Positions 49,152 through 59,646 are shown, counted from the stretch's first letter. The stretch: 64,000 nt of DNA from an uncultured Lachnospiraceae bacterium (GCA_949949005.1 CATLHM010000005.1:124001-188000); one strand, 5' to 3'. Made by a program: numbers and translations. The notes: generated from the sequence alone by a model not told the origin.

Positions 49152-50264
49152 TTAAGCCCGAATCTTTCTCTCTCTATCTTCCGCCCATTCATTGCGGGGG
49201 AAACGCCCCAAAAGCTGGGGTACAAATCTTCCGATGACATAACACATCCCAATGCTGTACAACATGGCTAAGGCGCTCCCGATCAGCGCGATCACCAGAA
49301 ATGGGAAATCCCCGGGAAAAATCCCCGACAGCGCAGGTAAAATGACCTGCTGCAAAAACGGCTTGTGAAGCAGATAAATCCCCATTGTCTGCTGTCCGAT
49401 ATAGGTAATTGCACCGATGTCAAAGGGCCGCGCCGATTCCCGAGACAGCCGTGAAAGCAGCATGGATAGGATGAGCACGGTCAGACTGCCGAAAACGCTG
49501 TTATACAAAAACCACAGCCTGTTTCCGTAATCGCTCTTGCACATTAAAGAAAGCGCCAGCCCGTCGCCGCGGAAAACCGTTCCCACACAAAACAGAAACA
49601 AACTTCCAAGAAAGGACAGAATCAGCCACAGGGTTTTCTGCTGTGCCATGACCAGATAGGATTTTCTGACCGCGATTCCCAGGAGGATAAATCCCCCTGC
49701 CGCCAATGCGATATCCGCGCACCACACCACGCCGTTTTCGCTGTGGGGAAGAAGCAGCCCGGCCGCAAGCAGCGGCAGCGCGGCGATCCCGCACCATAGC
49801 GGTATGTTTTTTACTTTTGCGTACTCCCCGATATTAACCACAATCTGGACGATGATGCGCGAAACGAAAAAGCAGGGCAGATACCACAGAGAAGTCAGTG
49901 TTTCCATACGGGTAAGGGCCTCCCAGGAGCCGTAAATGAGCGCTCCCATATTCGGGTAGGAAAACGGCCCATAAACCAATCCCCAGACGAGATAGGGCAC
50001 CATCAGGGCCAGAATATTTTTGTACAAAAATGTGCCCCACCCCTTGAAGCCATGCACCGCTTTCGGCTTTATGGAAAGCCCTGCCAAAAAGAAAAACAAC
50101 GGCATATGAAAGGCATAGAGAACCCGGCGGAACATGGGCGTATCCAGGTTTCCTGTTGTGTGACCCAGTATCACACAAAATATGGTGATTGCCTTTGCGA
50201 TATCAATGGTTTCGATCCGCCGGCTTTTCCTGATATTGTTTTTTGACATACACAATCCCCCCAA
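49152..50264 (-). CDS. Acyltransferase family 3 (membrane O-acyltransferase)
   Basis: RRIETIDIAKAITIFCVILGHTTGNLDTPMFRRVLYAFHMPLFFFLAGLSIKP. Confidence 0.85.
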   Translation of the reverse strand: MGGLCMSKNNIRKSRRIETIDIAKAITIFCVILGHTTGNLDTPMFRRVLYAFHMPLFFFLAGLSIKPKAVHGFKGWGTFLYKNILALMVPYLVWGLVYGPFSYPNMGALIYGSWEALTRMETLTSLWYLPCFFVSRIIVQIVVNIGEYAKVKNIPLWCGIAALPLLAAGLLLPHSENGVVWCADIALAAGGFILLGIAVRKSYLVMAQQKTLWLILSFLGSLFLFCVGTVFRGDGLALSLMCKSDYGNRLWFLYNSVFGSLTVLILSMLLSRLSRESARPFDIGAITYIGQQTMGIYLLHKPFLQQVILPALSGIFPGDFPFLVIALIGSALAMLYSIGMCYVIGRFVPQLLGRFPRNEWAEDRERKIRA

Positions 50265-50282
50265 CTTTACCTGATGAATCTA

Positions 50283-52022
50283 TTAACGGTTCTTCGTCTC
50301 TTCCGTCAACTTCCAAACCTGTGTCCCGTAAAACGGATTGGCCGTACCGATAAACAGTCCTTCGGAGGTGATTCCGAATGCCCGCAGGCCGTGGTTGTAT
50401 GGGTCGCCAAAGCCGTTGTCGGTGATTTTGGTGAAATGAATTCCGTCCTCCGTCACATAAAGGTCAAAGCCAAAAACCGCCTGATCCAAATATTCGGCGC
50501 AGGTCACCGCGCTTTGGGGGACGCCGCTGTAATTCCCGCAGAGATTTTTTATGTAATCATCGACACGCCCCTTCCATTCCTCCGATGCGTTCTCATCGTT
50601 CATATACTCATCCAGCGGAATCAGAAAACTGCTTGCGTCGTAGGTTCCTACATAAAACTTTCCATTGTATACCGTCATTTTCCACACATACTGATTTTCG
50701 CTGCATCCGAATCCGGAGCCGTAACCGGATAATCCGCCGTCGGGAAACATTTCGTCCGCATCCCCCACAACCAGTTCTATCTCTTCACTCTGATCCATAC
50801 GATACAGATTCACAGGCTGTTCGAAATTTTTGTTCATAAAGGTGAAATCGTTATCAAACAGCATTCTTTCCACAGCTATCTCCTCATCGTTATATTCTCC
50901 AATGTAAAGATGGTCGCCGAAAACCTGCAGATTGGCCGCCCCGCTTCTTGTCCGCTGGGGGTCGATCCCGAAGGTGTACTTCGCGCCGTCCTTTTCTTTA
51001 TCTCCGATCACACTGGTCCATACCCATTCGCCGTCGTTTGAAATGTCTCCCCGTACCATTGCGAAAGACTGCATGGTATCCCTGTCAGTGGCGTTTTGGG
51101 GAGTCCCGGTGCAGATGGTTACATACAGACTGTCCCCGAACCTGGTCATATCAAAAATAGAACCGCCGTAAATACTGTCGCAGAAGCGATAAGCCGGATA
51201 ACCGAAAAGCTTTTCATCGTCAGCAATGATTGTAAAGGAGCCCGGCTCAGAAGGATTTTCGGATTCCAAAATAACCGCTCCGTCTGAATTGATACAGCTT
51301 ACGATAAGCTTGTTTTCAAAAACGCATATTCCCCTAATCCCCACGGAATACCCTTTCATAAACGCTTCCTTGTATTCCTCCATGGTCATTCCCGCATATA
51401 CCTCTTTACATTCGTCGGTTTCGGGATTCACCTCATAGATTACGGGCAGAGCGTTTACCGCGCCGCAAAAATACAGACGTCCGTTCAGCTCCACCGCATT
51501 ACGGAAAATTGTGTTCTGGCCTGTATCGGCCTTCGACATCAATATTTTCGATTCTCCGGTTTTCACATTCAGCTTTACAAGGATACCAAGCGCATCCACT
51601 CCGTCAGGCTCGGCGGTGTAAAGCTCGCCATGATAATATTCCTCTAAGGCCGCTTTCATTACATCCTCGTCAAACTCCCGCCCCAGCGCCGTTTTCATAA
51701 ATGTCAGTGTATTCATCCACGCGCCGTAGCAGGTACCGATATACATATAATCTCCGTATCCGATTGAGCCCCAGGAATAATTCTGTCCGCGGTCGCCCGT
51801 CCCGAGACCGACTCCCATTGTGCCGTTTCCCGTATAGTCTACGATTCCGTCGATCTCTTTCACGCCCTTTTCGGGATGTGTGATTTTTTCGGCGGTATAA
51901 CCGGTCTCGGAATGATATACCGCCGCTCCCTGGGCGCGCTTCGCGCATCCTGCCAAACCACAAAGCCCTGCGCATAACATGGCGGCAAGACCGATACAAA
52001 TTTTCTTAAAATAGTTTCTCAT
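50283..52022 (-). CDS. Secreted lipoprotein, beta-propeller-like, unknown function
   Basis: Start at MRNYFKKICIGLAAMLCAGLCGLAGCAKR (lipobox LAGC); repeated blade-like strands (YMYIGTCYGAW, LYFCGAV, LYVTICTGTP, LYIGEYND, FYVGTYD, LFIGTANPFYGTQVWKL). Confidence 0.65.
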   Translation of the reverse strand: MRNYFKKICIGLAAMLCAGLCGLAGCAKRAQGAAVYHSETGYTAEKITHPEKGVKEIDGIVDYTGNGTMGVGLGTGDRGQNYSWGSIGYGDYMYIGTCYGAWMNTLTFMKTALGREFDEDVMKAALEEYYHGELYTAEPDGVDALGILVKLNVKTGESKILMSKADTGQNTIFRNAVELNGRLYFCGAVNALPVIYEVNPETDECKEVYAGMTMEEYKEAFMKGYSVGIRGICVFENKLIVSCINSDGAVILESENPSEPGSFTIIADDEKLFGYPAYRFCDSIYGGSIFDMTRFGDSLYVTICTGTPQNATDRDTMQSFAMVRGDISNDGEWVWTSVIGDKEKDGAKYTFGIDPQRTRSGAANLQVFGDHLYIGEYNDEEIAVERMLFDNDFTFMNKNFEQPVNLYRMDQSEEIELVVGDADEMFPDGGLSGYGSGFGCSENQYVWKMTVYNGKFYVGTYDASSFLIPLDEYMNDENASEEWKGRVDDYIKNLCGNYSGVPQSAVTCAEYLDQAVFGFDLYVTEDGIHFTKITDNGFGDPYNHGLRAFGITSEGLFIGTANPFYGTQVWKLTEETKNR

Positions 52023-52032
52023 AACAATCCTC

Positions 52033-54054
52033 CTACGGCTCAATGATATTGAAAAACGGTTCAAATTGTGCCAGATTATCGGTGAAGATATCCAGAATAT
52101 CCTCCTGCCCTTCCACCGACTCAATCGTGTTTTTCATGATAGCCTCGTTGTTTCGCGCAATCCCCATGAGCCCTGCGCGCCTTAGTCTGATGACCGCGTC
52201 CGGCTCACTGCTCCATTCCTCTTTTGCATACAGCAGGACACCGTGACGTATCCGCAGCAGATATTTCTCATTTTCATCGGTTATCTCCAGATTGATGACC
52301 AAGTTTTTATCCTCGATTTTTTTGGAATCCAGGCACATTGCCAGATAATCGAGCATCGTTTCCGTGCTCATCTCCATGGAAGCGGCCCCGGAACCGCCTA
52401 TGGTAGTGTCTGGATAATCGTCGGTTCCGTGACGAAGCTCATACGCGCCGGTAAGATACGCGTTGCGCCACGCCCCTGATTCGGCCTGATAGCCGAGCTG
52501 CTCGAGGGCGTCCGCGCACAGATACCGTGCCTCCTGATTATCGGGCTGCGCATATACGATGGCGCTTGTAAGCTCCGCTACCCATTGATATTCTCCGGCG
52601 TTGAAGTCGGCTCTTGCTTTCTCCAGCGTCTTATCGATATCGCCCAGATATTCCACAAGCTTTTGGGCATACTCCGAAGGAGCAAGCTCTGCAAGATGAA
52701 CCGGGTTTGCGTCGTACCAGCCCATATATTTCTGATATACCGCTTTGGCGTTATGGGCAAGCGTACCATAGTACTGTCTTGTATACCAAACCTTTTCCAG
52801 CTCTGCCGGCAGTTCTATCATGTTGGCGATTTCCGTAGAGGTATAGCCCTCGTTGATATACTGAAGCGTCTGTGAATGAATATAACGGTAGATCGCGGCA
52901 GTATTCAGCATATATTCGTCAATAACCTCATTTCCCCAGTGAGGCCAGTTGTGGGATTGGAAAACGACCTGTGCATCGCCCCCAAAAAGTGCCTTCGCCT
53001 TCATGATGTAGTCGCCCCAGGCTCCCGCGTTTCTTATTTCCGCACCCCGCAGCGTGTAAATGTTGTGCATTGTCGCCGTGCAGTTTTCAGCCATCCAGAG
53101 CGCTTTGTAGTCGGGAAGATAGGTATTCATTTCCGCGGGCGACTCCGTGCCGGGCGTAAGCTGAAATACCATCCTGACGCCGTCTATTGTAATTTCCTCC
53201 GTTTCTTCCCTGACCTCATAGGAGGGCGTGTAGTACGACGTGGTTCCCGCGCAGACGGTAAGCCCGATTCCCACTGAAAGACCGCCCTTTTCCCCCTTTG
53301 GAATAAGCGAGCCGTACTGGTAATTTGAGCGGCGCTTCATAGCGTTTCCCGCAAGTACGTTTTCCTCCATGGCGGCCGTCTCAAAACCTTCCGGAACGAT
53401 AAGAAGCGTTTTTCCGGAAGCGATCTGTTCGTCCAGCTCCAAAGCGGGGTCGGCAATCTGCTCTCCGCTGACAAGCCCTCCAACGCCGCCGTAATGGTCA
53501 ACATGCGCATGGCTTATGACAATCGCCGAAATGTGAGCCTCTCCGAATTCCTCCTCAAAAAGCGCAAGCGCCGCGGCTGCCGTTTCAATACCCGTACCGC
53601 AGTCAAAGATAATCCAGCCCTTATCTCCCCTGATAAATGTGACATTCGCAATGTCATAACCTCTGACCTGATAGATGCCGTCAACCACCTCGTAAAGCCC
53701 GTAATGGGCGTTGAGCTGTGTGTTTCTCCACAGACTCGGATTCGCCGAATCGGGAGCTTCGGCATTCCTTGCGAAGTCGTAGATGTCCTGGCTCCATACC
53801 GTGCCGCCGTCTTCCGATTTTATCGTGAGTGTTTCAGGGGCCCGCAGGAATCCGCGCTGCGCAAACTCCTTTTCCCGCTCGTCGCTGAAATCAAGCAGCT
53901 CATACACGGAGGCATTCGTTTCTCTCGTGTCCTCTGTCGCCTCCTTGACATCCGCATTAAGCTGCAAACGCCCTGCCGCCCCGCAGCCCGTTATCCCTAT
54001 GACAACCGCCGCAAGCATAACCCAGAATCCATTTTTCCTACCCGTCTTTTTCAT
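52033..54054 (-). CDS. Metallo-beta-lactamase-fold alkyl/aryl-sulfatase-like lipoprotein (SdsA1-like)
   Basis: Lipobox VVIGITGCGA; YQVRGYDIANVTFIRGDKGWIIFDCG; VISHAHVDHYGGVGG metal motif; long C-terminal alkylsulfatase-type region. Confidence 0.8.
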   Translation of the reverse strand: MKKTGRKNGFWVMLAAVVIGITGCGAAGRLQLNADVKEATEDTRETNASVYELLDFSDEREKEFAQRGFLRAPETLTIKSEDGGTVWSQDIYDFARNAEAPDSANPSLWRNTQLNAHYGLYEVVDGIYQVRGYDIANVTFIRGDKGWIIFDCGTGIETAAAALALFEEEFGEAHISAIVISHAHVDHYGGVGGLVSGEQIADPALELDEQIASGKTLLIVPEGFETAAMEENVLAGNAMKRRSNYQYGSLIPKGEKGGLSVGIGLTVCAGTTSYYTPSYEVREETEEITIDGVRMVFQLTPGTESPAEMNTYLPDYKALWMAENCTATMHNIYTLRGAEIRNAGAWGDYIMKAKALFGGDAQVVFQSHNWPHWGNEVIDEYMLNTAAIYRYIHSQTLQYINEGYTSTEIANMIELPAELEKVWYTRQYYGTLAHNAKAVYQKYMGWYDANPVHLAELAPSEYAQKLVEYLGDIDKTLEKARADFNAGEYQWVAELTSAIVYAQPDNQEARYLCADALEQLGYQAESGAWRNAYLTGAYELRHGTDDYPDTTIGGSGAASMEMSTETMLDYLAMCLDSKKIEDKNLVINLEITDENEKYLLRIRHGVLLYAKEEWSSEPDAVIRLRRAGLMGIARNNEAIMKNTIESVEGQEDILDIFTDNLAQFEPFFNIIEP

Positions 54055-54464
54055 TATCGGATCTCCTTCCTTATTTTCAAAATATTCTGCCCGTCTTTGT
54101 ATTCGTAAGTAATATCGTCCATAGTTTTTTTGACCATATAAATCCCCAGACCGCCGATTTGCCGCTCCTTTGCGGAAAGCGTAATATCAGGTTCTTCTTC
54201 CGCGAGAGGGTCGTAAGGCACGCCGTTGTCGATAAAGGTGATCACTACGGCGAGGGGATTCTCCGTGACCTCCACCCGCACAGTAGCTGCGCCGATCCCG
54301 GGGGTATAGGCGTAGCTGGCTATGTTCCCGAACAGTTCGTCAATCGCGATGTTAACCTGCATCTGCGTTTTCAAAGGGCAGTCGAGCTGCTCTAGCTGCA
54401 CCTCCACAAAAGCAGTCACGGCGGCGATGTTCTCAATTGTCGCGTCAATTGTAAGCTCCTTCAT
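54054..54464 (-). CDS. Stand-alone anti-sigma-factor-type kinase (RsbW/HATPase_c_2)
   Basis: QVNIAIDELFGNIASYAY, VITFIDNGVPYDPL, GGLGIYMVKKTMDDITYEY; start at MKELTIDATIENIAAVT. Confidence 0.85.
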   Translation of the reverse strand: MKELTIDATIENIAAVTAFVEVQLEQLDCPLKTQMQVNIAIDELFGNIASYAYTPGIGAATVRVEVTENPLAVVITFIDNGVPYDPLAEEEPDITLSAKERQIGGLGIYMVKKTMDDITYEYKDGQNILKIRKEIR

Positions 54465-54465
54465 A

Positions 54466-56079
54466 TTAATCCTCCATTCGTGCCCTGTATTCGAGACATA
54501 GCATTGTGATGTCGTCAAACTGCGGTGCCTCTCCCACAAAGTGATCAATATCCCTTTTCACTGCGGGGAGCAATTCGCCGGGCGGCAGTGTGGAATTTTC
54601 GCCCAGTATTGCCGTCAGCCTATCCATTCCGTACAGCTCCATTTGCCCGTTGGTGGCCTCAGTGATGCCGTCCGTGTATTGGAATATCTTATCTCCCACC
54701 TCCAGATACGTTTCTCCACATTTGTAGCGCATCCCCTCCATGCCCGCGAGAACGAATCCCGGGCGGATTTTATAGGGCGCGAATTTCCCGTTTTTCTTGC
54801 AGATGTAGGGTATCTCGTGTCCCGCGTTGACAAAACGAAATTCTCCGCTCACCAGATCCAGGACTCCCTCAAAAGCGGTGATAAACAAACCCTCGCTGTT
54901 GCTTTCACAGAGCAGATCATTGACCTCGGTAAACACGCATCCTAAGTCTTTTCCCGGCTGTGTGTGATCCTTAATCAGTGTTTTGCCGATGACCATAAAC
55001 AGCGCCGCGGGAACGCCCTTGCCGGAAACGTCTGCCATCACAATCGCAAGGTGACGATCATCCACCATGAAGAAATCATAGAAATCACCGCCCACCTCCT
55101 TGGCAGGGTTCATGGTGGCGAAAATCTCAAACTCTTCTCTGTCGGGGAAAGCGGGAAAAATGCTTGGCAGCATATTCGCCTGGATACGCGTCGCAACAGA
55201 CAATTCCGTATTGACACGCTCCTTTTCGGCGGTGATAGCGGTGAGATTTTCGGTGTATTCCACGATATCCCTTTCCATTTTTTCCACCGCCTGTGCCAGG
55301 ATCCCGACCTCGTCCTTTTGGGTGATATTCATCGGATCCCTGGGCGGCAGATTTGTTTTTGCAAAACGCTCCGCCTCCTTCGTGAGTGTTTTGATGGGCC
55401 GTATAATGCCACGCCGCAGGAACACCGAGTATACGAAAATAAACAGAACGATAGCCCCGAAGGTCCACAAAATAACGTGCCGAACGTAGGCGTTACGCGC
55501 ATCTTCCAGGTGGGTCATAGCCTTTTCCACTCCGATTACCGCCACGATTTTTCCGCTGGAATCGTAAACGGGAAGCCCGGCCGTCGTATGGGCTCCCGAT
55601 TCCTCGGAATAATAGTACAGATATTCCGTAGCGCGCTCGCCCTTTAAGACGATATTTTTCATATTGTTGACATATATATCCGCCACGCCCTTGTCCGTAT
55701 AGCCCAGCGGATAACGGTCAAATCCCGTACACTTGTTTACAGAATCATAGATATAGGTGACGGTCTGGAAGTCGGTCGTGTCTACCTTTTCCACATAAAT
55801 AAGGGTGGCGTTGGTAGCGTTCACAAGGGCGTCCAGCCGTGCCTGTATCTCCAGGTACTCCTCGTCTATTTCCCCCGTTTCCAGATATTGCTCGAATTTA
55901 TCTGGGTTTAAAAGCGTAATGGCAGCCTGGGCTATTTCATAAGCCGAATCGTTGTACTGCTGCTCAAGAACAGCCGTAAATTCACGGTAGCCCACGATAC
56001 TACAAACGATACCCAGCAGCAGTCCGAAAGCAATTACGCCAAGCGTTAATTTCCCCGCGATACCCGTCAATTTCTTCAT
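54466..56079 (-). CDS. PP2C/SpoIIE-type phosphatase with extracytoplasmic sensor and HAMP (RsbU-like)
   Basis: N-terminal TM, extracellular region, HAMP, then ATRIQANMLPS...AKEVGGDFYDFFMVDDRHLAIVMADVSGKGVPAALFM. Confidence 0.9.
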   Translation of the reverse strand: MKKLTGIAGKLTLGVIAFGLLLGIVCSIVGYREFTAVLEQQYNDSAYEIAQAAITLLNPDKFEQYLETGEIDEEYLEIQARLDALVNATNATLIYVEKVDTTDFQTVTYIYDSVNKCTGFDRYPLGYTDKGVADIYVNNMKNIVLKGERATEYLYYYSEESGAHTTAGLPVYDSSGKIVAVIGVEKAMTHLEDARNAYVRHVILWTFGAIVLFIFVYSVFLRRGIIRPIKTLTKEAERFAKTNLPPRDPMNITQKDEVGILAQAVEKMERDIVEYTENLTAITAEKERVNTELSVATRIQANMLPSIFPAFPDREEFEIFATMNPAKEVGGDFYDFFMVDDRHLAIVMADVSGKGVPAALFMVIGKTLIKDHTQPGKDLGCVFTEVNDLLCESNSEGLFITAFEGVLDLVSGEFRFVNAGHEIPYICKKNGKFAPYKIRPGFVLAGMEGMRYKCGETYLEVGDKIFQYTDGITEATNGQMELYGMDRLTAILGENSTLPPGELLPAVKRDIDHFVGEAPQFDDITMLCLEYRARMED

Positions 56080-57818
56080 AGGCTGTTCTCCTTTTTTAGA
56101 ACCTGCTGCGCAAAAAATTCCTTTTTTTCGTCTGTATCGAGAAAGTGCAGCAGTTTATTTTGCCCCATGGGTTTCCCCATCCCGGCCAGCTTCTTTTCAT
56201 ATTTCCGAAAGCTGCCCCTTTGCAAAAAAGCAAGCTTCAGCGGTGCGATCTCATTCATACTCTCACAGGAACGATAATCAAAATTCGCATTCCGCATACA
56301 TTCCTCGAGTATTTCCCCAGCAATGCCTGTGGTATTGCTGATCGCATTGACGGCAGGATTGCTGGTAGGATTGCCATCGGCATTAAAAGGGGCATTGGCG
56401 CTCCAATTATCATCAGAACACTCGATATAAAACAAATATCTGGGTATCAATTCGGAATTGTCCTGGCAGACACAGTAGCCCGTTACCTCCGCTCCCGTGA
56501 TCTCCGAAAAACGCTTTACTGCCATGGACAATTGCTCGCAATTTGTCTTTTCTCCCGCGATATTGATGGCCTGGTTGATCCGATAGCTGTACTTCACCAC
56601 AGGAGCCTCGTCAAACCATCCCACCACCTCCACAACGTCGCCCAGACGGTAGCGGTATAGCCCCGAGCGGCTGGTAAAGATCATTTCATACTTACTGCCG
56701 GTTTTTAGTTCCCACATCATGAGTATTTTATGGGGTTCTTTTATCGGAATAAATTCAAAGAATACCGCCTCGGGGAAAAGGATATATCGGTCGGGCACAT
56801 TCATTTTCTCCGCAACTCCAAACACGCATTCCGAGGCGGCATAAGCATAATGACATATGGGAACCTCCCCTGCATATTCGATCATTTTTTCGGTAAAATG
56901 GGGAAAGGATTTCCCACCGATGGCTAGAATATACTTCATCTTTTTCCAGATTTTTGGAATGATTCCGTGAAGTGATTCATCCAAAGGGATCGCCCGAAGT
57001 TCACGGGCACGCTCTGGATCGGGCGGAAGCATTAGGGTGAAATGTTGCCGCTGTGTTTTGCTCAGTTCCACGGCTTCGTCTATGGTTCCCGTCTCCATAT
57101 CGCCCAGCAGCATATCCCAATTTTGCAGAAGATAGTCCATCACTCCGGCCACACGGTTGATAAAAACACCGTGGATCGCCGTCAGGTTCCTCTCCGCAAG
57201 TGCAAACCGCAGTTTTAAGTACAACTGATCCTCTAATGACTCGGGAAATAACAATTCCTTGGGAACGCAGTAATCCGACGCGTCAAAGCCCACAAACTTA
57301 TCGGCGCACAAATACACGCAGCCCGAGCGGATCCCCTTTATTCTTCCGTCGTCCATAAATGTTTTTCCGAACTCCCCTACCTGAAATATCTTTCCGAAAA
57401 TCTCCCCCTCGTCCCTATCGCTGTAATATTCCCGCACCGCGCCGAACACCAGAGCGTAATCGTAGAGATACTGCATTTCCACATCCCCGCCGGTTACAGG
57501 AATGAACTTCTCATCCCCCGTAGTCCCCGAGCTTATGCAAAAATAGACCGGATCCTGGGCGGTAAGAATATTTTTTCCGCCCTCTACGATCTTTAAAATA
57601 TCATCCGCGTAATCATCATACTCGGAAAGAGGAACCCTTTTTTGAAAGTCCGCAGCGCTTTTGATTTCTGAAAAACCGTATCTTCTGCCAAAATCCGTGT
57701 CCTTATTTTTGCTTAGAATATCGAAAAGAATTTCGCGCTGCACCTCCTGCGCGCGGTGGCAAGTCGCTCCCAGCCGCTCCAGCGCCTGTTTTCCCAATGC
57801 CGCATAGTCTGTCTTCAT
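56076..57818 (-). CDS. GH3 family acyl-adenylating / acyl-amido synthetase-like protein
   Basis: FCISSGTTGDEKFIPVT, YAASECVFGVAE, YRYRLGDVVEVVGW correspond to the GH3 nucleotide-binding motifs; start at MKTDYAALGKQ. Confidence 0.85.
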   Translation of the reverse strand: MKTDYAALGKQALERLGATCHRAQEVQREILFDILSKNKDTDFGRRYGFSEIKSAADFQKRVPLSEYDDYADDILKIVEGGKNILTAQDPVYFCISSGTTGDEKFIPVTGGDVEMQYLYDYALVFGAVREYYSDRDEGEIFGKIFQVGEFGKTFMDDGRIKGIRSGCVYLCADKFVGFDASDYCVPKELLFPESLEDQLYLKLRFALAERNLTAIHGVFINRVAGVMDYLLQNWDMLLGDMETGTIDEAVELSKTQRQHFTLMLPPDPERARELRAIPLDESLHGIIPKIWKKMKYILAIGGKSFPHFTEKMIEYAGEVPICHYAYAASECVFGVAEKMNVPDRYILFPEAVFFEFIPIKEPHKILMMWELKTGSKYEMIFTSRSGLYRYRLGDVVEVVGWFDEAPVVKYSYRINQAINIAGEKTNCEQLSMAVKRFSEITGAEVTGYCVCQDNSELIPRYLFYIECSDDNWSANAPFNADGNPTSNPAVNAISNTTGIAGEILEECMRNANFDYRSCESMNEIAPLKLAFLQRGSFRKYEKKLAGMGKPMGQNKLLHFLDTDEKKEFFAQQVLKKENSL

Positions 57819-57821
57819 GCG

Positions 57822-57926
57822 AACTCCCATCTGCCCGCTTCAGCGGGCGTACAAATCAGGATGGTGAAATCTTTGATTTCACACTAATTCCCATCTGCCC
57901 GCCTTAGCGGGCGTACAAATCAGGAT
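57822..57926. repeat. Modular hairpin repeat, copy 2 (one full plus one partial unit)
   Basis: aactcccatctgcccgcttcagcgggcgtacaaatcaggatggtgaaatctttgatttcacactaa + ttcccatctgcccgccttagcgggcgtacaaatcaggat. Confidence 0.9.
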
Positions 57927-59646
57927 TTCCTCCCTCCACAAAAATCTGTACGGTATTTGTGCCGAAGGTGCGCTGATAAAGGGTTTGCTCGCACATACCC
58001 TCGATCAGCCGAATCCCCAAATAGGCATCGTCATTGTCCCCATAGGAGAGGGGATTAAACTGGTTTCCGCCGTATCGGATTCGTATTCCGGTCACGTCCT
58101 GTAACGAGTAAACGCGAAGGTCAAACCCGGCCTTAGCAGCGCTTTCGTTTTTTGCCGAAATAAGCGTCATCATTTCCTCCAGCGCGAGACTTATTTTCAT
58201 TGTCTGCTTCGGCGTCATTCCGTTGTCCCCACAAAAATCCGTAATCTTTCCCGAAGCATCGCAAATGCTCTGCGCATCGCTCTTTACCGAGAAATTGATC
58301 ACATTGCCCGACTGTTCGAGAGAAGTATCCAGCAGCAAAAAACGGGATGCTTCTTTATGAAAAATTCCGGTTGCCCCAAACCAGAAAAGCAGCGTTACTA
58401 TTTCCCCGAAAAACAAAAACAGCCATGGATTTTGCCCCAGATGCAAGAGCAAAAACAGGCTCCCACAAGAGGCGAAAAACACCCGCAGGAATATCATGAA
58501 ATTCGCCCACACATTTCGCCCGGAAACATTGTAAAACCCCGCCAAGACAGAGTTGATCAGCGCCGGTATCATTCCCAGTGACAGACAAAGGAATGCAAAT
58601 CTCAGGGAAAGATGCAGTCCGTAAGCGCTGGAAATGAAATCCGCCCCCAGAATAATTACTGCGGAAAAAATGACCGCGCATGGAATGCCGCTTTTCAATT
58701 GGCGTTTTATCAAAAGACGTGTGCTCTCGTTATCGTGTTCTGCGCTGTAGATTCCCAGCATCGCGGAAGCCGCCTGGGGAACGCCGCTGGTTACACTCTC
58801 CGCAAACGCGCAGATACAGTTCACCGCCGTGAACGCCGCCACCGTTTCGCTGCCGCAGTAGCCCAGCAGCAACGCATTTATGACGGTTACACGCAGTGTC
58901 TGGAACAGATTATTGACTGCCGAGGGACTTCCTGCTTTAGCAATCTCCCAGAATTTCACGCCCTCCGCTTTTACGCAAAGTCCAAACCTAAATCCGCTTT
59001 CTTTATCGCAAAGCTTTACAAACCCGAGACCACACGCGGCGGCTGTGGATAAAACACTGGCAAGCGCCGCGCCGGACACGCCCATATCAAACCCATATAA
59101 AAACAGCACATCCAAAATCACATTGCCCACGCCCATGATAAGCATCATCAGCGTGACCTGACCGTTTCGTCCGTCCAGCCGTAAAAACCAAAACGGTATG
59201 TAGATGAGTATTTTGGGCAGGGTACCCGCCATGGTGGCGCCGAGATACTCTGCAACCAAGGGCGTCACGTTTTCGTCAAAGCATAACAACAGCGACAGGG
59301 GCTTTAGAAAAACAAGTCCCCAAATGGTAATAAAAACCGATACCGCTATGCACCAGAAAATCGACATGCGGTAGAGCTCTTGCGCCTGCCCGCCCCGGTT
59401 TTTCCCGATCGCATCTAAGGCGCAGATTGCTGTTCCCGACACAATAAAGGAGCCTGCGATACACAATACCAGGTACACAGGCAGACTGAAATTGATGGCC
59501 GCCAGAGCCTTCGTGCCCAGCTTTTGCCCCACCAGAATACCGTCCACGAGTATGTTGATATTGCCGCTCAGAACAGATAACACGCAGGGCAGCAACGCCT
59601 TGTTGTACGCTTTTTTGAGGAATTGTTCGTTCTGTTTCAGCTCCAA
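57904..59646 (-). CDS. MATE efflux transporter fused to degenerate HATPase-like domain
   Basis: MATE region plus KISLALEEMMTLIS and IRIRYGGNQFNPL ... AYLGIRLIEGM. Confidence 0.8.
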   Translation of the reverse strand: MELKQNEQFLKKAYNKALLPCVLSVLSGNINILVDGILVGQKLGTKALAAINFSLPVYLVLCIAGSFIVSGTAICALDAIGKNRGGQAQELYRMSIFWCIAVSVFITIWGLVFLKPLSLLLCFDENVTPLVAEYLGATMAGTLPKILIYIPFWFLRLDGRNGQVTLMMLIMGVGNVILDVLFLYGFDMGVSGAALASVLSTAAACGLGFVKLCDKESGFRFGLCVKAEGVKFWEIAKAGSPSAVNNLFQTLRVTVINALLLGYCGSETVAAFTAVNCICAFAESVTSGVPQAASAMLGIYSAEHDNESTRLLIKRQLKSGIPCAVIFSAVIILGADFISSAYGLHLSLRFAFLCLSLGMIPALINSVLAGFYNVSGRNVWANFMIFLRVFFASCGSLFLLLHLGQNPWLFLFFGEIVTLLFWFGATGIFHKEASRFLLLDTSLEQSGNVINFSVKSDAQSICDASGKITDFCGDNGMTPKQTMKISLALEEMMTLISAKNESAAKAGFDLRVYSLQDVTGIRIRYGGNQFNPLSYGDNDDAYLGIRLIEGMCEQTLYQRTFGTNTVQIFVEGGNPDLYAR

